A program made the translations under genes and the position numbers. Of a stretch of DNA of 64,000 nucleotides, positions 58,899-64,000 are shown in pieces (the first letter of the stretch is position 1; each line of letters begins with the position of its first letter). The notes beneath the pieces were generated by a model. It made no database searches. It saw only the letters and a list, made by a program, of their open reading frames with translations, and was not told where the DNA came from. Source of the stretch: an uncultured Lachnospiraceae bacterium (GTDB lineage Bacteria; Bacillota; Clostridia; Lachnospirales; Lachnospiraceae); the NCBI GenBank assembly GCA_947623185.1, contig CANQGL010000005.1:1-64000 (forward strand), given 5' to 3'.

Positions 58899-61800
58899 TC
58901 ACATTTCGATCTCCTTCTGCAGTGAAAGCGAGTAAATGACCGTCTGTTTCACGTTCTTTCCCGTGATCTGCGACAGGGCGCGCGAATAGTAGACCATCTG
59001 CAGGCGGTAACGGTCGAGCAGGATCTTTTCCCCGCCCTCCGGGACCCGGTCCGTCTTATAGTCCACAAGCACGATCCCGTCGTCCTCCTCAAACCACGCG
59101 TCGATGATCCCCTGGATCAGGACCGGTTCATCCGAATCGGCTTCGTCCATCTCGCGGGCAGGGATCCCCATCACGAACTGTCGCTCTTTGTAGAGCTTCC
59201 CGTTTTCATCCGCGCGGCGCATACGCGCTGCCAGCGGCGAGCGGAAAAACCGCACCAGGATCCCGACATGGATCAGGTCGAGCGCCTCGTCAGGCATAAG
59301 CCCCTGTTCGCGGATATCCGCCAGCTGGTCCCGGATCCCGTCCGCCGTGTCCGCGCGCTTAAAGTCAAGCAGCTCCAGAACACGATGGTAGGCGGTCCCG
59401 CGGAACGTTCCGCCTGCGTGGACACGCACGGCGGCCGTTTTGTCCGCCTCACCGGCCACGCTTTCCCCGACTGCCTCTCCGGCTCCGGCATCTCCGGTCG
59501 CACTTCCCCCGGCGGTCTTTCCGGTCCCGATCGCGCTTCCCCCGGCATTCTCTTTCCCTTCACGCATGAATTTCGGGATCGTCGGCAGAAAATCGCTTTC
59601 GCCGTCGTCCACGAACTGTCCCCGCTCCTTCAGTTCCGAGACCGACATCTTGGCGTGAAGCGTGGTATCGGCCTCATACGGGTACGGCTTCATGATGAGT
59701 GCGCCGATGTCTCCGGCCGCGGCGTCTCCATCCGTCTCCCGCAGTCTTGCAAGCTCCTGCCGGAGCCGTTCCTTCCCCATCTGGCTTCTGGTTTCGGCCG
59801 CCAGGAGATCCACTATCTGCGTCCGCGAGATCCCGATGCTGTTTTTCGTATTTTCGGCCGCCATCAAAAACCAGTCGAGATACGACCCCGCGGCGGAAAG
59901 GCAGGTAAACGGCGCCTTCCCGGCCGGAAGTTTCCACTTCTCAAGGCGGTTATCCAGGTTTTTATCCCCCGCCGTGACGATCAGCTTCTCTCTAGCACGC
60001 GTCATCGCGACATAAAGGATCCGCAGTTCCTCGCCCATGCTCTCCAGGTTCGCGCGCCTGCTCAAAACGTTCTTCTTGAGCGTCGGGGCCTTTAGCTTCT
60101 GTTCCGTGTCAAAAAAGTCGGTCGCGATGCCGAGATCCGCGTCGATCAGGATCTTGCCACGCGAATCCTGCCGGTTGAACAGCTTCCCGGCTCCCGCCAG
60201 GAACACGACCGGAAATTCCAGACCTTTGCTCTTGTGGATGCTCATGATCCGGACCGTATCGTCGTTTTCGCCCACGCGCGACGCCTCGCCGAAATCGGTG
60301 TTGTATTTTTTCAGCTTTTCGATGTAGCGGATAAAGTCGAACAGGCTCTGGTAGCTGGTCTTTTCGTAGGCGGCCGCCTTTTCGATCAGCATGTCGAGGT
60401 TCGCCTGCCTCGTTTTCCCGGCCGGCATGGCCGAAACGTAATCGTAGTAGCCGGTCAGTTCGAAGATCCGGTACAGGAGCCGGTGCACCGTCAGGTATTC
60501 GGCCTCGTTTCGGAGCACGGAAAGCAGCTCCCTAAACCGTGACAGCTTCCGCCGGATACGCCCGTCGCGCTCCGCCGCGGCCCCTTTCGCTGCGGACTTC
60601 TCCGCCCCGATCCGGCCTTCTGCGTGGCCCTCTGCACCGATCCGGTCTCCCACAGAGCCATCCATCTCCGCCCTGTTTTCCGCGGGATCTTTCTCCGATC
60701 CGGCGTCCTCTTTTAAGAACATCTTCACCGCCCCGTAGAGCCCGCCGTCCTGTCCCTTTTCGGGATTTTTCTTAAACGCGGCCATAATGACCGCCAGTTC
60801 CTCATCGTCCAACCCGCCGATCGGCGAACGCAGCACGCCAGCCAGCGGGATATCCTGCATCGGATTGTCGATCAGAGACAGCATGTTGAGGACCGTCTCC
60901 ACCTCGACCGCCGTAAAATATCCGGTCCGCGATTCGGCGAACGCCGGGATCCCCTCGGCGTTCAGAACGCTCACGAATTCCTCGGCCCATCCGCTCATAC
61001 TGCGAAGAAGGATCACGATCCCGCTCCTCTTTAACGGCTCATAGCGGCCCTCTTTCGCGTTCCACGTCTTAAACCCGTTCACCGGGTCGGTCAGCTCGCG
61101 GATCTTCGCCGCGATCAGCCTCGCCTCGGCCTCCTTCGCCGTATAGTCGGCTCTGTCCTCATCCATCTGATCGACGACCGGATCGGACGTATCCAGAAGG
61201 AGCAGCTCCGTATTCGCCTGCCCCTCCCGCTCCGTCGCCGGATAATCCGCGCCCGGATAGAGCGCCGCATCCTCCGTATACGGGATGTTTCCGAACTCCC
61301 GCGTCATGATCGCGTAAAACAGGTCGTTGATGCCGGAAAGCACCTCCGGGCGGCTGCGGAAGTTTTTGTGGAGTTCGATCTTCTGATGCGTCCCCTCTTC
61401 CTTCGTATAGCTCTCGTATTTCTCCATGAACAGCTCCGGCCGCGCGAGGCGGAACCGGTAAATGCTCTGCTTGACGTCGCCGACCATGAAAACGTTCGGC
61501 TCCCCGAAACGCTCGCGCGAGATGCAGCGGATCAAAGTCTCCTGCACCAGATTGCTGTCCTGATATTCGTCGACAAGGATCTCGCGGTAGAAACCGGCCA
61601 GCTCGTCCGCAGAGGGCCCGGGCGTATGGTCGGGGGAATCCCCGGTCAGGATGCGGAGCGCAAAGTGCTCCAGATCGTTGAAGTCGACGAGGTTCTTCTC
61701 CTCCTTCGCCGCCTGGTATCGCGCCGTAAATTCTTCGGCCAGCTCCAGCAGCATGAGCACCGGTTCGCGACTGGCTTCCATGTCGGAAACGATGTGTTCC

Positions 61801-62762
61801 AGATCCCCCGGCGCGTAGAGCGCCGCCATTTTCTTTACCGCGTCCTTGACCCGGTTGCGGATCGCCGTTACCCGCTCCTTCTTTTCCGGATCGATGTTTT
61901 TTGCGCGCGCGGCGGAGAGCCGGTCAAAAATCGGCTCCGAAAGCATCGCGTGGATCTCCTCATAGGTTTTTGCGTTCTCCAGTTCATGCAGCCTTTCAGC
62001 CTCTTTAAGAAGCGTCGGGAGATAGCTCTGCGGTCCATCCTCTGCGGACGAGATCGAGATCGCTTCCTCCATCTGTCCGGCAAGCTCCGCCGCCTGCAGT
62101 TTCACGTCGCCGGTCAGAAAACGCATCCAGCGGGTCTCCGAAAAATCGTCCGCCGCTCCGTCGAGCTCGCGCCTGCAGGTCTCGATCCACTCCTTGGGCC
62201 ACGGGTTGCTCTGCGAGAACCGCCAGACCTGAAGAATATAGTCCTCAAGCCCTCCGTCCGCCTTCCCCGAGGCGTAGGTATCGACGAACCGGAAAAACCG
62301 TCCGTCGCTTCTCGCGTAATAATCCTCCAGCAGTTCCTTCATCACGTCGGTCTGGATAAGGAGCAGTTCTCCCTCCTCGCCGATCCGAAATCCCGGATCG
62401 ATCCGGATCTCATTGAAATGTTCGCGCAGGAGCGACAGGCAGAAGCTGTCGATCGTCGTGATCTGCGCATGGTGGATCAACGTAGTCTGCCGTTCCAGAT
62501 TCGCGTCGCCGGGGTTTTGTTCCAGCCGCTCTTCCAGCGCGTCCCCGATCCGCTCGCGCATCTCCGCCGCGGCTGCGTTCGTAAACGTCATGACCAGAAG
62601 GCGGTCGATGTCGACCGGGGACTCGCGGTCCGTCACCATGCGGATGATCCGCTCGACGAGGACGGCGGTTTTTCCGCTTCCCGCGGCAGCCGACACAAGA
62701 AGGTTGCGGCCGCGCGAGTCGATCACCTGCTGCTGCTCGGGCGTCCATCTCGTCTCAGCCAT
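58899..62762 (-). CDS. addA: ATP-dependent helicase/nuclease subunit A (AddA)
   Basis: A 1,287-residue UvrD-like helicase with a C-terminal RecB-family nuclease. Walker A is SAAAGSGKTAVL near residue 25, motif II ILVDEYQDSN, and the nuclease core DAWFEEDDGIVLVDYKTD, shortened to VLVDYKTD. With AddB it resects double-strand breaks to Chi. Two low-complexity Ala/Gly/Glu-rich inserts (about residues 610-660 and 1065-1110) are not part of the helicase fold. ATG at 62762 has GGAGG eight bases ahead and overlaps addB by eight bases. Confidence 0.95.
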   Translation of the reverse strand: MAETRWTPEQQQVIDSRGRNLLVSAAAGSGKTAVLVERIIRMVTDRESPVDIDRLLVMTFTNAAAAEMRERIGDALEERLEQNPGDANLERQTTLIHHAQITTIDSFCLSLLREHFNEIRIDPGFRIGEEGELLLIQTDVMKELLEDYYARSDGRFFRFVDTYASGKADGGLEDYILQVWRFSQSNPWPKEWIETCRRELDGAADDFSETRWMRFLTGDVKLQAAELAGQMEEAISISSAEDGPQSYLPTLLKEAERLHELENAKTYEEIHAMLSEPIFDRLSAARAKNIDPEKKERVTAIRNRVKDAVKKMAALYAPGDLEHIVSDMEASREPVLMLLELAEEFTARYQAAKEEKNLVDFNDLEHFALRILTGDSPDHTPGPSADELAGFYREILVDEYQDSNLVQETLIRCISRERFGEPNVFMVGDVKQSIYRFRLARPELFMEKYESYTKEEGTHQKIELHKNFRSRPEVLSGINDLFYAIMTREFGNIPYTEDAALYPGADYPATEREGQANTELLLLDTSDPVVDQMDEDRADYTAKEAEARLIAAKIRELTDPVNGFKTWNAKEGRYEPLKRSGIVILLRSMSGWAEEFVSVLNAEGIPAFAESRTGYFTAVEVETVLNMLSLIDNPMQDIPLAGVLRSPIGGLDDEELAVIMAAFKKNPEKGQDGGLYGAVKMFLKEDAGSEKDPAENRAEMDGSVGDRIGAEGHAEGRIGAEKSAAKGAAAERDGRIRRKLSRFRELLSVLRNEAEYLTVHRLLYRIFELTGYYDYVSAMPAGKTRQANLDMLIEKAAAYEKTSYQSLFDFIRYIEKLKKYNTDFGEASRVGENDDTVRIMSIHKSKGLEFPVVFLAGAGKLFNRQDSRGKILIDADLGIATDFFDTEQKLKAPTLKKNVLSRRANLESMGEELRILYVAMTRAREKLIVTAGDKNLDNRLEKWKLPAGKAPFTCLSAAGSYLDWFLMAAENTKNSIGISRTQIVDLLAAETRSQMGKERLRQELARLRETDGDAAAGDIGALIMKPYPYEADTTLHAKMSVSELKERGQFVDDGESDFLPTIPKFMREGKENAGGSAIGTGKTAGGSATGDAGAGEAVGESVAGEADKTAAVRVHAGGTFRGTAYHRVLELLDFKRADTADGIRDQLADIREQGLMPDEALDLIHVGILVRFFRSPLAARMRRADENGKLYKERQFVMGIPAREMDEADSDEPVLIQGIIDAWFEEDDGIVLVDYKTDRVPEGGEKILLDRYRLQMVYYSRALSQITGKNVKQTVIYSLSLQKEIEM

Positions 62763-64000
62763 TCGCACCGCCTCCCTTCCCGGCTTCTTTCATGGTTTCC
62801 TTCCAGTCGTCCCTCTCGCCTTTCTTCCCGGCTTCCTCATCCTGCGCGTTTTCGATCTCCTGCCAGATCTCCTCCGGCTTCATCGGGCGGAAGCGGCGGA
62901 ATCCGTAGCCGCCCGTTTTCAGATCGAACCCGCATACGCTGTGGTACGGGCAGTAATCGCAGGCCGTCCGGTCCTTCTGACGGTAAGGATCGACCGCCGT
63001 GTTCCCGTCCATGATCTCCTGCCCCATTGCCTTCAGTTTTCCGTTTACATAATCTGTCAGATGTGCGAACCGCTCACCGCCCGCGACCGACGACCGCGTC
63101 TCCTGGATCAGCCCATCCTTTAACGCGACCGGGATCACGTCCGATTCGCGCTCGATCGTGCGGTCCAGATGGCGGATCACCGGAAGACTGCTGTTGACAA
63201 GTCCGTTCATGCGCAGCTTCCTTAACGCCTCCGCCTCCACGGACTCGGGCGACGAGTCCTCCTTCCGCTCGATCACCGGATCGTCGATATGATAATAGAA
63301 GATCCCCGCCGGGACAGCCTCCTTGCCGGGATGCCTCTTTTTCTCCATTTTAAGCGCCGCATCCATGTAAACCGGAAGCTGCAGCTGCAGCCCGTGGTAC
63401 AGAAGCGCCAGATCGAACGAGGTGCTTCCGGACTTGTAGTCCATGATCTTCACATAGATGCGGTCCTCTTCCTCAAGCACGTCGAGCCGGTCGATCCGTC
63501 CGCGCAGGTTCAGCGACCCGCCGTTATCCAACGGGATCTGCGTGCTGACGTCGACCTCAAATCCCTCCGGTTCAAAGTCGCCCTTTCGGATCTGATAGAT
63601 CAGCGCGCGCACCGTGCGGTCCGCGATCCGCTCCACCTTGCGGCTCAGATAATCGTTCCGGGCCGAGCTCTTCATGATCGTGTTCCGGTATTCATCCGCG
63701 ACCTGTCTCACGCATCCGCCGACCAGCTCCTTCCGCTCCTCCTCGCCGATCGTGCGGAAATCGCGCCCGCTCTCGCGCACCGTGCGGAAAAACAGGTCGA
63801 TCGTCCGGTGGAACAGGTTGCCCATATCCGAAAGGTCGATCTCGTATTCACGCCGTTTTTTCAGTTCCAGCCCGTGGCTTAAAAAATGCGCATACGCGCA
63901 GGACGCGTAGGTCTCCATGCGCGTCACGGTCCCGTGCAGCATCATACCGTACAGTTCTCTGGCAGCCTCCCGTCCGATCCCATGGTCGCGGTAGGAATAG
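62755..64000 (-). CDS. addB: ATP-dependent nuclease subunit B (AddB), 3' part
   Basis: The gene continues past the right edge; about 414 C-terminal residues are visible. The nuclease part has LDVLEEEDRIYVKIMDYKSG with the catalytic Asp and Lys (MDYKSG). The [4Fe-4S] ligands are CAYAHF upstream and C-x2-C-x5-C in ACDYCPYHSVC near the end. The N-terminal helicase-like half lies outside. It overlaps addA and is the first gene of the addBA pair. Confidence 0.93.
   Translation of the reverse strand, partial: YSYRDHGIGREAARELYGMMLHGTVTRMETYASCAYAHFLSHGLELKKRREYEIDLSDMGNLFHRTIDLFFRTVRESGRDFRTIGEEERKELVGGCVRQVADEYRNTIMKSSARNDYLSRKVERIADRTVRALIYQIRKGDFEPEGFEVDVSTQIPLDNGGSLNLRGRIDRLDVLEEEDRIYVKIMDYKSGSTSFDLALLYHGLQLQLPVYMDAALKMEKKRHPGKEAVPAGIFYYHIDDPVIERKEDSSPESVEAEALRKLRMNGLVNSSLPVIRHLDRTIERESDVIPVALKDGLIQETRSSVAGGERFAHLTDYVNGKLKAMGQEIMDGNTAVDPYRQKDRTACDYCPYHSVCGFDLKTGGYGFRRFRPMKPEEIWQEIENAQDEEAGKKGERDDWKETMKEAGKGGGANG

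Noticed and set aside
61368-63014. A 548-codon plus-strand frame opposite addA/addB
   Set aside because: Antisense shadow of conserved nuclease genes with a skewed composition and no start signal.

Overview
The window looks like a chromosomal segment of a spore-forming, fairly GC-rich Firmicute, most plausibly of the Lachnospiraceae or a neighbouring Clostridia family. The basis is a SpoVAF/GerA-type germination protein, an alpha/beta-type SASP, spoIIP next to gpr, AddAB instead of RecBCD, a short RpoD, QueH, LytTR/GHKL signalling, SD-driven TTG and GTG starts, and consensus sigma-A promoters. This is inferred from gene content, not from a database match.

Layout. 1-2.3 kb: the tail of a mannitol-dehydrogenase-family gene, a DUF4143-type AAA ATPase between direct repeats, and a small secreted protein. 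2.6-15.6 kb: an almost unbroken minus-strand housekeeping block (mrp, HPr, queH, rpoD, mutY, birA, small membrane protein, patatin, SPFH/band-7, nfeD, TrmH-type methyltransferase, nadE, MATE pump), preceded by a plus-strand NimA-like flavoprotein gene. 15.7-17.2 kb: a GerA/SpoVAF-like gene. 17.2-30.7 kb: one long minus-strand peptide-use operon that runs from a consensus promoter through a complete Opp/Dpp ABC transporter, two S9 peptidases, an M20 amidohydrolase and two near-duplicate metal-dependent amidohydrolases. 30.7-33.7 kb: guaB, an orphan cbiG and a SASP gene. 33.8-36 kb: a LytTR response regulator and GHKL kinase pair. 36-38.5 kb: a PadR / DUF1700 / DUF4097 / PspC envelope-stress-type cluster. 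38.8-41.2 kb: a secreted cell-wall-binding-repeat protein and a second DUF4143 AAA ATPase.

41.3-52.9 kb is the most unusual part. An 11.4-kb segment is bounded by a 169-bp direct repeat (two mismatches), which is the 3' end of spoIIP. One copy lies in the intact spoIIP gene and the other is a detached gene tail. Inside lies a self-contained, AT-richer catabolic unit: a PrpR-like sigma-54 activator, a textbook -24/-12 promoter set in a large inverted repeat, and a ten-gene operon. The operon encodes two TIM-barrel (PEP-hydrolase-like) proteins around a Tm-1-like/UPF0261 protein, an SDR dehydrogenase, a ribose-type ABC transporter, a VOC protein and two small unknowns, and ends at a strong terminator. 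It reads as an acquired pathway for an unidentified small sugar- or acid-like substrate. The stand-alone AAA ATPase at 0.5-1.8 kb is likewise bounded by a duplicated gene tail (49 bp, perfect), so two independent DUF4143 loci in the window are associated with gene 3'-end duplications.

52.7-64 kb: spoIIP, gpr, rpsT, a pair of 118-bp structured repeats, three small accessory genes (a possible ThyX relative, a GyrI-like protein and a GNAT acetyltransferase), a membrane acyltransferase, and addA with the 3' part of addB, which runs off the right edge. I saw no tRNA, rRNA or CRISPR array.
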